The notes under the pieces were generated by a model that made no database searches, was not told the origin of the DNA, and saw nothing but the letters and a program-made list of their open reading frames with translations. DNA of 64,000 bases from Apostichopus japonicus (lineage: Eukaryota; Echinodermata; Holothuroidea; Aspidochirotida; Stichopodidae). The DNA is taken from assembly GCF_037975245.1 (NCBI RefSeq), contig NC_092570.1, positions 16,005,918 to 16,069,917 of the forward strand, written 5' to 3'. The position numbers and the translations under genes are program-made. Below, one piece after another: positions 1 to 10,741 of this stretch (position 1 is the first letter of the stretch; the number at the start of each line of letters is the position of its first letter).

Positions 1-800
1 GCCCATACTTGAATGCACCGCCAAGCTGTATTTTCATACATTCCTGTTAACATATACCTCGCCCATACTTGAATACACCGCCAAGCTGTATTCATTCCTG
101 TTCACATATACCTCGCCCATACTTGAATGCACCGCCAAGCTGTATTTTCATACAATCCTGTTAACATATACCTCGCCATACTTGAATGCACCGCCAAGCT
201 GTATTTTCATACATTCTTGTTAACATATACCTCGCCATAATTGAATACACCGCCAAGCTGTATTTTCATACAATCCTGTTAACATATACCTCGCCCATAC
301 TTGAATACACCGCCAAGCTGTATTTTCATACATTCCTGTTCACATATACCTCGCCCATACTTGAATGCACCGCCAAGCTGTATTTTCATACATTCCTGTT
401 CACATATACCTCGCCCATACTTGAATGCACCGCCAAGCTGTATTTTCATACATTCCTGTTCACATATACCTCGCCCATACTTGAATGCACCGCCAAGCTG
501 TATTTTCATACATTCCTGTTAACATATACCTCGCCCATACTTGAATACACCGCCAAGCTGTATACATTCCTGTTAACATATACCTCGCCATACTTGAATG
601 CACCGCCAAGCTGTATTTTCATACATTCTTGTTATCATATACCTCGCCCATACTTGAATACACCGCCAAGCTGTATTCATTCCTGTTCACATATACCTCG
701 CCCATACTTGAATGCACCGCCAAGCTGTATTTTCATACATTCCTGTTAACATATACCTCGCCATACTGGAATACACCGCCAAGCAGTATTTTCATACAAT
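1..800. repeat. 60-bp tandem satellite array, left-truncated by the window
   Basis: About 13 head-to-tail copies of a unit of roughly 60 bp, recognisable by CACCGCCAAGCTGTATTTTC and ACATATACCTCGCC. Copies differ by point changes (GAATGCACC or GAATACACC, TTAACAT or TTCACAT) and by small deletions near 100, 570 and 680. The array begins before base 1 and decays after about 800. Because the common unit is a multiple of three, it keeps long open frames on both strands with a repetitive peptide. These are by-products of the repeat and not genes. Confidence 0.95.
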
Positions 801-1112
801 CTTTCCCATCCTTAACGACAGTCCATTCCCCGAACTTCTTAGCATCGGTCGTCATCGGCATGGTGAAAGTTGTAGTCGCTATCACGTCCGTTACAAAACT
901 TGTCGTCATATCAGTTTGAAGATTAGTGGTAAGTTCACCTTAAGTTTGATCGAAAAGAAAAGTGGAAAATATAGAGAGCATTCTGTAAACGAAAGCAAAA
1001 ATGGTATATATTCTATCGGTCGGTCATCTGCGATTTGTCGCGTGACTCGAGGTCAAATGTCGGCACAGCTGTAATCCTATGCGAACGGACTGAAGACAAG
1101 TTGAATGTTTTA
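801..1112. other. unassigned single-copy stretch
   Basis: Sequence between the satellite and the first hAT-like MITE. I see no protein domain, RNA gene or repeat in it. Confidence 0.5.
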
Positions 1113-1120
1113 ACCATACA

Positions 1121-1864
1121 CAAAGGCGTAGGAGGGGGCTGGGGGGACTGCAGCCCCCCAACCAAAGTTTTTTGGTGAAAATTCGGGCAATATGCTGAGA
1201 ATTTTTCGGGCACCTACTGAAAGAATAGTAATTTGCAATGTGTTTTTCAATGGTTAAACTTATATTATTATTATGATCAGTATTGTTGTAACGACTTCCC
1301 CCAATAATTGTAACCAATATGGTAGGGTAATAACACGGAAAATGATTGTATGTTATTGGCATGTGATGTAATAACCTATGAATGCCTATATGAAAGGCAT
1401 TCAAAGTAGAATCATCTTATTTGCTAAGGGCATCTATGGTCAGGCTCAGATCCCTATTGACTGCCTAAGAAAGCCTCTGCGTAGGAGTCGGAACATGCAT
1501 GATATGCATTTCTGCCAACTGTATGCCAGTACCAATTGCTATAAGTATAGTTTTTTTCCCAAATACAATTAGGGATTGGAATAGTCTGCCTTCAGACCTC
1601 ATTAGTAGTTCCAGTGGTTCTGTGAATCCTGTCACTTATATCAGTACTCGGGTCAGATTTAACTAGTTATTCTCTTGACGTGTGTGTGGTGAGATATTGT
1701 CCCTTTTTGCGGATGTGTCACCGTATCGAAGACGAAGACGAAGATGATATGCAGATTAACATGTTGAACGCGCGCGGAGCGCGCGAAAAATTTTGGTTAT
1801 ATTTTTCGGGCAAGTCGTTACAGCCCCCCCCCCCCCCCAATCAAATTAGGCTCCTACGCCTATG
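1121..1864. mobile_element. hAT-like non-autonomous element (MITE), 744 bp
   Basis: The left end CAAAGGCGTAGGAG is the inverted complement of the right end CTCCTACGCCTATG (13 of 14). It is flanked by a perfect 8-bp duplication ACCATACA at 1113-1120 and 1865-1872. An 8-bp duplication with CA-start GGCGTAG termini is the hAT pattern. Subterminal G/C runs (near 1135-1160 and 1820-1838) are typical of these MITEs. The interior has no transposase frame. A block around 1340-1395 and another around 1760-1815 reappear near 10555-10650, showing a second, damaged copy. Confidence 0.9.
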
Positions 1865-2286
1865 ACCATACAGAATTAAGGAAATAGTTTCCAGGGAACA
1901 TACGAACCGAGCCAAGTGTTATTTTATACGTACAGACCGCTAGGCTTATGAATATGTTGAAACAGGTAGGCCTATACTTCGTTTTACATTAAGTATATAT
2001 AGTTTAGTTGTTAAAACGCCAACGTTATGTTTTGTATTCCAACCTGTTGTTGGGCATACCTATTCCCGTATAATATTTGCATGACGTGCGGATCTTCTCC
2101 CGAAAATGATTTTGTTCGCGTGCACCAACTTTCATTACACTGCAGAAATAGACCGAATTACTAACCGACTTAACAGGAAACGACCATCAATTGTATATAG
2201 CCTATACATTCGCATATATATAATATAACATATATAACACCGTGTAGAAAGAAAAGATCCATATAACAGTTGATGGTAGGCTATAT
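1865..2286. other. AT-rich unassigned stretch
   Basis: AT-rich sequence with a TATATA-rich segment near 2210-2235. No coding or RNA feature is recognised. It ends at the target duplication of the next element. Confidence 0.5.
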
Positions 2287-2744
2287 CAGGGATGAGACTG
2301 AGCCGGGGAAAAAAAATCTGAAATTTATCTATCGCCGCCCTGGAGGAGGGGTTTAAGGGGAGGGGGTGTCCCCCTCCCCTTTAGAATTTTTTTTGTCAGG
2401 TAAGGAGGGCTTAGATGCAAAATGGTGGACTCTAGATGGAATCTATCACATCACGTAACTCGCCAATAAAAGTGTGGAATTTCTGCTTGTATAATTTATC
2501 CATTAGCTTTTTTGAACCAAAAAAAGGCTTTTTTGCTTGCTACTTGTGCTACTTGATTCCACCACTGGTCAAATTCGGTGTTCCTTCCCTTCACAGTCCA
2601 GCATGTTCGGCAAAAAAAAATAAAAAAATAAAATTAAATAAAAAAAAAAATAAAAAATAATAAAAAACGCGAATTACGAGAAAAAACGCGAAAATGAAAA
2701 AAAAAATCGGAAATCCGCGTTTCCGCGGAAGAGTCTCATGCCTG
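2287..2744. mobile_element. MITE with CAGGGATGAGACT terminus and 6-bp target duplication
   Basis: The left end CAGGGATGAGACTGAGCCGG pairs with the right end, whose complement reads CAGGCATGAGACTCTTCCGC. The shared core is CAGG-ATGAGACT-CC. It is flanked by CTATAT at 2281-2286 and again at 2745-2750. The interior contains a G-rich/C-rich inverted segment (about 2340-2385) and long A-runs (2610-2705). A similar G/C block occurs in the opposite sense near 63540-63580. No protein is encoded. The 6-bp duplication separates it from the 8-bp hAT copies in this window. Confidence 0.85.
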
Positions 2745-2752
2745 CTATATAC

Positions 2753-3212
2753 GTATATTTTTGTCTACCTAAATTTAATGATTACAATCGTTCACATCAA
2801 TAACAAAACTGTCCACGTACAAGATATAGCAAATCATGTGAAAGAAAAATTTCGTCAAGCAAAATCAAAGAAATGTTTCTTAATTTCTTTGAAACATATA
2901 CTACTATATTGAAACAGAAAATTGAATACTCATGCATGTAAGTACCGGTACCTGTTATGGGTGAAGTAGGTGCGTTTGTTGTTGCCGTGGTTTTTGCCAT
3001 GGTTGTTGCCTTTGTTGTTGCCATTGTTGTTACCACTGATGTTGGTTGGGCGACTGTAGTGGTTGCATTTTCATCCAGTCTCCATGCGGCTTGAGCTTCG
3101 GCTGATAAAGTTCCAGTTGTCAGGATAAAAACTGTTATGTCAGGTTATAAAACAGTCGTTATTAGATTTAAAAAAAGAACGGCATACTTTAATAAAATAC
3201 ATTTTTTGTGTA
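2753..3212. other. unassigned stretch upstream of the U2-like sequence
   Basis: Contains a GTTGTTGCC-type trinucleotide-rich patch (about 2975-3040) and AT-rich DNA. No gene is recognised. Confidence 0.4.
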
Positions 3213-3410
3213 ATAGCTTCTCAGCCTTTTGGCTAAGATAATGTGTCGGATATGTTCCCTTTTGAGGGGAATGGTGATACACACCCGACGATGATCACAC
3301 AGTCACAGTCTCTATGCAATTGGGACTGGGGTGAGAGCGGATCAGTCGTTCGGTTGTTTCAAGTTGGTTTTCGTGCCCAGGTTTTTTTCCTGGGTGACTT
3401 CTCTTTAAAA
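3213..3410 (+). ncRNA. U2-snRNA-like structured RNA or U2-headed SINE/pseudogene
   Basis: The first 27 bases (ATAGCTTCTCAGCCTTTTGG then CTAAGAT) match the 5' stem-loop I of U2 snRNA at all but about two or three positions, including the GGCC/GGCC-type hairpin. After that the sequence no longer follows U2. The branch-point recognition sequence and the Sm site are not seen where U2 has them. The rest is rich in potential hairpins: TTCCCCTTTTGAGGGGAA-like at about 3258-3276, AGTC...GACT at about 3305-3330, and CCCAGG-T7-CCTGGG at about 3376-3394. A T-rich tract follows at 3413-3427. It could be a diverged U2 pseudogene, the head of a U2-derived SINE, or a different small RNA sharing the U2 5' hairpin. 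The right boundary is arbitrary. Confidence 0.45.
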
Positions 3411-3645
3411 GTGTTTTTGTTTTTGTTTTATATAGCTTGATTAATCGGTGCAGATATATATAGACAGGACTAAAATCCCACACAAACCGCAGTTCAAAAT
3501 GTGGTAATTTCCATACATTTGTTAGCATATAGGCCTAAATTAATGTACTTTTTGTTATTTAAAAATGTCCTTTTGGTGTGAACGTAAAAGCTTATTAATT
3601 ACAAAGTGTTGTTTTGCTGAACATTTCAACGGTGACATTTTATAC

Positions 3646-3647
3646 AT

Positions 3648-3698
<51 letters not shown>
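3646..3698. repeat. (TA)n microsatellite
   Basis: Uninterrupted TA dinucleotides, about 24 repeats, within AT-rich DNA. Confidence 0.95.
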
Positions 3699-3700
<2 letters not shown>

Positions 3701-4030
3701 TATATATGTATTAACACTTTATGTAATCAGAATTGTTTCAACGTACCGTTATTACGTTAGCGTATAGGTGTAGGAACCGAAGAGCAAGGGGCGAGAGCCA
3801 CCCCTCTCCACCTCCACCGCACCCCCCCCCCCCAAGGTCTAAAGCTGTGGGCGAAGCCATCTCCCAGATTAGAAGGTAATAAATATTGTAATATGTCAAT
3901 AGGCGAAAGGTTGTTCCAGTTATGCAAGTATAGTTGTGTACTATTTTGCGAGCTTTCATGTGCTCGGAACTCGAATCAAAAATATTTAATTTAAACATTT
4001 CTGGCCAGCGTACACCCAAACCCCCCGCAC

Positions 4031-4701
4031 GCAATTTCCCCCCAAACTGAACTGACCCTGAAATCATTTCCTCGATTATGATTGGCTCTCAGCGAGCACG
4101 TGATATACTTTAGAATTCAACATGGATCCCTCCAAGTATGATCAACACGAACAAATTCAAGATATTCACAGTAGCAACTTTCCAGAAATTTTAGTAGGTA
4201 TATATATGAACGAAAGTATATCGTGTTCTGAACACAATGAAACAACTATGGCCAACTACTGCGCCTATTATAGGCAGTCCTCGATCGTTTGTTTACTCGC
4301 TTGACTCCGCTCTACACAACACAAATAATGTAGCCTATTGTACTGTGTATAGTATATAACACAATAAAACACAGTGCATTTGAAATCGTATACGTGGAGC
4401 CGATGCACATAATACGAGGTGTTTGTGTACATTTGGACTTGCGATACTTTTAGTTTTATAATCATAAATTCAAAATGTATTCAGTCAATGAATCATGATA
4501 GGCCTAGTCGAATATGCATTGGTAATTAAGACGGCGAGCGACTGTGTGCTAGCCAGTGAGTGTACAGTGAGGTACAGTGAGTGTAACAGCCAGTGAATCA
4601 CTTCGGATTCATTGATAAACGCAGACTACCATTCCGGTTTTGATCAGCCAATCAGAATCAAGGAAATAATTTCAATGTCAGTTCAGTTTGGGGGAAATCG
4701 C
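4031..4701. mobile_element. foldback-type element with 57-bp inverted arms
   Basis: The arm at 4031-4087 and the arm at 4646-4701 are inverted complements at roughly 88 percent, sharing CCCCAAACTGAACTGA and CTGATTGGCT-like ends. C-rich/G-rich tracts sit just outside both arms (4018-4030 and 4701-4715), as in the other MITEs here. No clean target duplication was found. A TATAGGTGTAGGAAC word at 3763 resembles a hAT left end and may mean that the element begins further left. The interior holds a short open frame (4122-4304, MDPSKYDQHE...) with a donor-like TAGGTATA. I do not recognise it and do not call it a gene. Confidence 0.6.
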
Positions 4702-4715
4702 CCGCCCCCCCCCCT

Positions 4716-6423
4716 CCGCACGGGGTATTCGCGCCTTCAGCGCTCGCATGTTCTGGCAAGTCCAGAGTTGTGTTAAAAAACTTTATCACAAGGAGTATAT
4801 CAAAATGCGATGAGAATAGGTTCTTATGTGCATTAGTTTTGCTTGTTAGGTGCCATGAAATCGCATCTAAAAGTATTTAATACTAACAATTTCTTAGGGA
4901 GCCCCAATGCGGGATAACGAGCAATAATTTATTCTCGTTTTCATAATATATTTAATGAGAATGAAAACTACCAAAAGGGGCCCTATATGGATATTAATTT
5001 CCCCACTAGGATCGACCTGGCTTCCGATGACCCTGTGTGTGGCACTGGGGTTTTGCACTTTAGTTCTCTAAAAACTCATGTTGGCCTACTGAAAATTCGA
5101 AAGTGCTACAATGCAAAGTTATTAAACAAGTATAGACCAACATAGCACTGTAAATAACGTCATAATCGTTAAAGAACGACTACACCAAAGAAAATGACAT
5201 TTCATTTTGAACACTAGCTGTGTTAAAACTTGGAAGGAAAATTCAAAATTTTAGCAAATAAGATGACACCCACAGTATCCTTCGAATAGACTTTATTCAA
5301 GACAGTCAAAATGCGCTACTATATATAGCCTATAGTACACAATTTTTATTATAGTATCATAAGACTTCAGAGAAAAACACCAATACATAATGAAATGAAT
5401 ACGTTTAAACTTTACTGTAGATACCAAGAGGAATCATTTTAGCACAACTCTGTCTGAACTTAGCGACAGTTCTGAACAGACTATTTTAAAGGCTTCTGTG
5501 AAACCGTAAACTATAGTGGGAGGTTAAACTTTGTGGATTGATATCGCCACAGAACGGTACGTCCTAATGGCAGCCGTATGTGGTTCCTACGTTTTCAACG
5601 TGTCTGCCCGCTACAAGAATATAGGCTCATAGTTATAGAAACAGGTATTAACAGGTAGTATTTTCTATATACAGGCCTCTTCAAATGAAAGAAATCATAT
5701 ATTACACTATAAGCGATACTTTACCGTAACATATCGTTTTCCACAACAGTGACGCCATTGTTAAATCGAACTCTGGAACTCGTAGCTGTATATAGTAGTC
5801 TGCATGCAGCGAAATGTAAACCAATCGTAAAGACAGTCTATATATATAGGCCCATGTAGTACTTGTATAGGCTATATACTGGTAAGGAAATACTATGCTG
5901 TACGGGTATCAAAGCAGAACGAATCACATGACAGAGATTGTGTGTGGACTTTTGACCTTATATGCTGTTCATTTGTTACTACACAAAGGCTTGTCAGCTG
6001 ACCTGCAGGTCTGCTTACATTCGCGTGTATGTTATATAGTAAACAGAACTGTGTCTACTCGAACTTAAAAAATCGGTTATTTTGAGATATCATGTCTTAG
6101 GATTTTGAACTTTCAATAAATTCAGTAATGGATTATGGGTCGCCGTTTGCAATCAACATAATTAGAGAACTGTTGGTTGGGGGAAATCATTGAAATTTCA
6201 AATGTCAATTTTTGATTACTTTGTTTTCATCATATGATGATTATTATATATAATAATCAATAACACAACTCTAGCTCGATACATAGGCCTACATTAATAC
6301 CCAAATGAGCCCATGATCATGATGTCCGTATTCCGTATCACTGGGAATTATGTATATTGTCTTATTCAGCCTAGCATGAGTTTTTTCTTACCCAGTAAAA
6401 ACGGGCCCTCCCTATCCGAAGAG
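4716..6423. other. unassigned AT-rich region
   Basis: No coding exon, RNA gene or element with defined ends was recognised in these 1.7 kb. Short TATATA patches occur near 5320 and 5840. Confidence 0.5.
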
Positions 6424-6428
6424 GTAGG

Positions 6429-6610
6429 TGTAACGTGTGCCTGTTTATTATCTATGTACCTTAAGTTAACACTAAGTTAAGACACTGGAAGAATTTATAG
6501 TTCAGTGCACCCACCATACTTATCTGTATTTAAAAAGCCTGAATAGATACTGAAACTGGAAATCGCTGTGTTTGCATTCATTTAGCAATTAGTGAGTACA
6601 AATTGTAACA
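6429..6610 (+). repeat. 5' LTR (182 bp)
   Basis: Begins TGTAACGTGTGCC and ends AATTGTAACA, so it has the TG...CA ends of an LTR. The copy at 8574-8755 has the same length, and I saw no difference between them. The 5-bp target duplication GTAGG lies at 6424-6428 and again at 8756-8760. Confidence 0.97.
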
Positions 6611-6628
6611 TGGTGTCAGAAGTGGGAT
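6611..6628 (+). promoter_or_regulatory. tRNA primer-binding site
   Basis: TGGTGTCAGAAGTGGGAT abuts the 5' LTR. TGG is the complement of the tRNA CCA end. Assignment to leucine tRNA comes from memory of related sea-urchin elements and is not proven here. Confidence 0.8.
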
Positions 6629-6631
6629 TGG

Positions 6632-8454
6632 GGTCATGCTCAAGAGGCCGCATTTGAGGCTATCAAAAAGAGTCTCAGCAGCGCGCCTGTTCTCAAGTAC
6701 TTTGACCCTAAGGAAGAAACAGAAGGGCAAGGAGATGCCTCCGACAAAGGATTAGGATTTTCTCTCATGCAGAAGGGTCAACCAGTAACGTTCGCAAGTA
6801 GGGCTCTAACTCCAGCTGAAACAAGGTATTCTCAGATCGAGAAAGAACTCTTAGCTCTGATATTCGGTCTCGAGAGAAACCATCAATATACTTTTGGACG
6901 GAAAATCACACTGTGGACAGATCACAAACCCCTTGTGTCCATATCAAAGAAGCCTATCACTGTAGCTCCAAGACGACTACAGCGACTACTCCTAAGACTA
7001 TCACATTATGATGTGGACATAGTGTATAAGCCAGGACGAGAAATGTACCTGGCAGATACGCTTTCACGTGCATACCTTCAAACCAGTGACCGATCCAAGA
7101 TAGAAACAGAGACAGAGTGTATCAACATGATAGACTTTCTTCCTGTATCAAAAGCTACTTTGAAAGAGATACAAACTGCCACGACAAAAGACCACACAGG
7201 TCAAGCTCTTAGAGAACTTATCACTAATGGGTGGCCTGAAGCCAAGTCAAACCTGACACCTGGAACAGGTCCATATTTCCAAGTTCGCGATGAACTATCC
7301 TATCAAAATGGAGTGATCTTTAAAGGCCTTCGGTGTGTAATTCCAACCAGTATCAGAGGCAGTATCAAGCAGAAACTTCACCAAGCACACACAGGCATAG
7401 AAAGTACACTTAGACGTGCCCGGGATACTGTCTACTGGCCAGGGATGAACAAAGAAATAAAGGACTACATAGAGCAATGTAGTATTTGCAACTCGTACTG
7501 CATGAAACAAATCAAACAGCCTCTCATCAGTCATGACATTCCAGAACAGCCAGGATTGAAAATAGGTGTTGACATATTCACCTTGGACAATACTGATTAT
7601 CTGTGCATTGTGGATTACTTTTCAGATCTGTTTGAAGTGGAAAAGCTTACACACAAAAAGGATGCTCCTTCGGTTATCAACGTTCTCAAGAAGTACTTCG
7701 CCAGTCACGGAATTCCAGTCAAACTACAATCCGACAATGGACCACCATTCTCGTCACATGCATTTGAACAATTTGCTGCACTTTACCAATTTGATCATGT
7801 AACAAGTTCACCGTACCATGCTCAGAGCAATGGTAAAGTTGAGAATGCCATAAAAACAGCAAAAAACCTCATCAAGAAATCAAAGGCACAAAAGAAAGAC
7901 TACTATCTCAGTCTTCTTAGTTGGCGCAACACCCCAACTGAAGGACTTGATAGTTCACCGGCTCAGAGACACTACAGCAGGAGAACTAGAACATTGTTAC
8001 CAACTGCAAGCAAGCTCCTCAGACCAAAAGTAGTGAGAAACACATTGCAACGAAAAAGAAAAGAAAGGAGAAACAGCAATACTATTATAACAAAGGAGCG
8101 CAAACGCTTCCGACGCTTCAGGAAGGACAAACAGTTCGCATCCAACCTACAAACACAAAGGAGAAATGGGAAAAAGCGAAAGTCATCAGCAAAGTACGCG
8201 AACGCTCATACAAAGTCCAAACAGAAGACGGTCATGAATTTCACAGGAACAGAAAATACCTTCGCTTGTCAAAAGAACCACTCATCGAACGAAGCGAGCT
8301 GTGTTTCGAACAACTACAAACAGCAGCTACAGATGACGCGAGCCAACCCGATTCTTCAAGACAAAACACCCCATATGAAACTCCAGATCCACCAGTTCTG
8401 AGACGTAGCCAGCGTATTGTAAAACATAAAACCGGATGTCACTGTTGTGATTAG
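6632..8454 (+). pseudogene. pol: Gypsy pol remnant: RT connection, RNase H, integrase (frameshifted)
   Basis: The reading frame is open from about 6626 without a start codon at the junction; the first ATG is at 6767. In order it contains the end of reverse transcriptase (HAQEAAFEAIKKSL...APVLKYFDP), an RNase H domain (catalytic D in DASDKGLG, E in SQIEKELLAL, D in TDHKPL), a HHCC zinc finger of integrase (H and H in KLHQAHTG, C and C in EQCSICNSYC, about 7376-7502) and the integrase core with D (VDIF), D (QSDNGPPF) and E (GKVENAIK). Near 8050-8070, in a purine-rich run, homology leaves the first frame. The C-terminal integrase part continues in another frame to the stop at 8454. The first frame runs on as unrelated basic peptide to 8401. 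Gag, protease and the RT palm are missing, so the product cannot be autonomous. Whether a ribosomal shift or a simple indel is involved is not known. Confidence 0.93.
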
Positions 8455-8560
8455 TTAAGCCTAAAAGTATTGTTAAGTATTATTGTTTTATTAATGGTGT
8501 AAGTAGACCATATCTAAGTTAAAGTCATTTATCAACTTTAAGCGTGTTTTAGTTTTCTTT

Positions 8561-8573
8561 AAAGAAGGAAAGA
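8561..8573 (+). promoter_or_regulatory. polypurine tract
   Basis: The run AAAGAAGGAAAGA ends at the first base of the 3' LTR, as expected for the plus-strand primer of an LTR element. Confidence 0.85.
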
Positions 8574-8755
8574 TGTAACGTGTGCCTGTTTATTATCTAT
8601 GTACCTTAAGTTAACACTAAGTTAAGACACTGGAAGAATTTATAGTTCAGTGCACCCACCATACTTATCTGTATTTAAAAAGCCTGAATAGATACTGAAA
8701 CTGGAAATCGCTGTGTTTGCATTCATTTAGCAATTAGTGAGTACAAATTGTAACA
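8574..8755 (+). repeat. 3' LTR (182 bp)
   Basis: Same 182-bp sequence as 6429-6610, from TGTAACG to TAACA, followed by the GTAGG target duplication at 8756-8760. Confidence 0.97.
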
Positions 8756-8760
8756 GTAGG

Positions 8761-9333
8761 CTACCCTTTTTCTTTGCATCAGTATAGCGGGTGGCCACCT
8801 TTTGGTCGGGGCCCCCGGCTCAGCACGGTCCGAGCCCATAGGAGTCACGAGTCACGAGTGAATGAGACAAAAGTTAACAACAAAGTTCATCCTCGTGATC
8901 ATTTACTACTACACAATAGAACTGCAAATCAGATATCTTAGATCGTCGAGACTGAATGCATAATCGGTAGCTGGCAGGAATTTTATTCTGAACTTGTCGT
9001 TCAAAGCAAAGTTTGAGTGCTATAGTAACGCGTTGTTTACAGCCATTTCGGTTTTCAAGATATTCAGCATATAAACCTCTTAAATGCTCCTTATAAGGCT
9101 TAATTCACGATGTCGTTGCATGTTTTGAAAATAATATAATCAAAAATTCTTCAGATGTTTAATCTACTTCCTTTGGACAAATATGAGATCTCCTGATATA
9201 TATTTTGGTTGAAAGTCATGAAGTCTCACAAAATATTTAAAGGAAAAGAACAAAGACTTTTCAGGAATGTGAGGATGTGACATCACAGCTAGTCAGATTT
9301 CAGCAGTTTCTACACAATCTGATAAAACTTTAC
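8761..9333. other. unassigned stretch
   Basis: Holds a GC-richer patch near 8790-8850, then AT-rich DNA. No feature is recognised. Confidence 0.4.
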
Positions 9334-9995
9334 CAGGCGCGTATCCAGGATTTTCAAACCCGGGGGGCGCGAATTACTATCTAAGCGGAGCGCCACCATC
9401 GGTTGGCGCGCAGCGTACAAGAAAATTTCTTATTTTGATACCCCCCAGATCACCGGAAACGGCACTTCTCGGGCTTGAAATGACCAACCAGATGTACACT
9501 TTTTGCCTGAGAACCAAGTATTTCCTAATAGTTTTTTTTCCATCCATAACCTTTTTGAAGATTGTCAACCCGGCACACATCATGTTCGACCTGATCGCAT
9601 CTCCTGTGGGTCTTTGCTTTTGTAGGTGATTCTACGTCGCGGCCCACAATACCCGTCAGCCCCACTTTTCAAGGTTTTTAGCCCCATATTTGTTCAGAAT
9701 TGAAAATTCACATTTCTCGTGAATAAACTCACTTCAAAACATACCCATAATGTTGTACAAAATTTCATCTATGGACAACCAATATAGAAAAACTTCCTTC
9801 AACCCCTAACAGACCGGTCAAAATTGCACGAGTAGAGGGAAGTGTGATGCAGAATGTTGGTCAGAAATTTTCGAAACTTCAGACACAGTTAATTTATTGG
9901 TGTACAAATATTAAAACCTCTTATAACGGCTATTATGAAACTTGGTTGAAGGAAATGAAAAAATAGCAGATATTTCCGAAACCGAACACTACACA

Positions 9996-10660
9996 CATAG
10001 GCGTAGGAGGCGCGGCGGCAGTGGCGGAGCTAAGGGTATTGGTCAGGAGGGGCGAGAATGGTCTGTAGGGGCGCTTTCGACACTATCTAAGCGGAGCGCC
10101 ACCACTGGTTGGCGCGTAGCGTACAGAAAATTTTTGAGTAAAGATACTCCCTAGATCGCCGGAAATAACCCTTTCCGGGCCTGGCTAATTTGCAGATAAA
10201 CGAAGAATAAGGTGTCATCGCCAAATTACACCAACAAAATGTGACAAATGTCAATAAGTAGATGAGAGCGCAATAAAAAAGTCAATAATCTAGAATAAGG
10301 AAAAAGTGGTAAAGAGCTGAAAAAGGCGCCAGCAGTCCATTTGAGTCCGTCAGGGGGGCATCCGCCCCCATGACCGTATGGACGCTCCGCCACTGCGCGG
10401 CGGGGGTGCAGCCCCTAATTCGCCATTACTAATGTAAAAGAGAGTTTTGACATAATTGGACCTCCATGCTTTTTATACATCTACATGAGACATGTCGTTG
10501 TTTACATTAGCATCCCGCGGTATACTGCGCAATTTTAACGGAACGTACGGTACATGATGGCATGCGATGTAATAACCGAGGCTTGCTTATATGATATTGA
10601 CATTAACATGTTGAGCGCGCGCGAAAATTTCTGGTTATTTTTTCAGGCAAGTCGGACAGT
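9996..10660. mobile_element. damaged second copy of the 1121-1864 hAT-like element
   Basis: The left end CATAGGCGTAGGAGG at 9996 matches the termini of the element at 1121-1864. Blocks GATGTAATAACC (about 10570) and GTTGAGCGCGCGCGAAAA (about 10610) match its interior in the same order. The right terminus is absent after about 10660. It is interrupted by the MITE at 10019-10395. Confidence 0.7.
10019..10395. mobile_element. hAT-like MITE, 377 bp, perfect 8-bp target duplication
   Basis: Starts CAGTGGCGGAGCTAAGGG and ends TGGACGCTCCGCCACTG. The terminal CAGTGGCGGAGC is inverted exactly. CGCGGCGG occurs at 10011-10018 and again at 10396-10403, so this is an insertion into the hAT-like copy that starts at 9996. 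A longer relative is at 41947-42384. It contains the shared CTAAGCGGAGCGCCACCAC block also seen in the 9334, 10742, 44656 and 60670 elements. Confidence 0.95.
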
Positions 10661-10741
10661 TTTGAGGCTTTTCATCCTGGAACGCCATTTTCATGCTCAC
10701 TGATATGATGTGATATCTGCTGTTTGCGTTACAAATTCAAA

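Larger units (their letters stand above)
6429..8755 (+). mobile_element. Ty3/Gypsy LTR retrotransposon, internally deleted
   Basis: Complete at both ends: two 182-bp LTRs, a 5-bp GTAGG target duplication, a primer-binding site directly after the 5' LTR (TGGTGTCAGAAGTGGGAT, 6611-6628, complementary to a tRNA 3' end of the leucine type), and a polypurine tract AAAGAAGGAAAGA (8561-8573) directly before the 3' LTR. The interior is only 1.96 kb. It lacks gag, protease and the catalytic part of reverse transcriptase, and pol resumes within 25 bases of the LTR. Identical-looking LTRs suggest a recent insertion. The deleted form may therefore be a mobile, trans-mobilised derivative and not a decayed copy. 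Confidence 0.95.

Noticed and set aside
186-749. Long plus-strand open frame of repeated YFHTFLFTYTSPILE units and its reverse-strand partner
   Set aside because: Follows exactly from a satellite with a unit length divisible by three. No domain, and other frames are equally open.
4122-4304. MDPSKYDQHE frame as a first exon
   Set aside because: No recognisable homology, lies within a foldback element, and the donor-like GTATAT is weak support alone.
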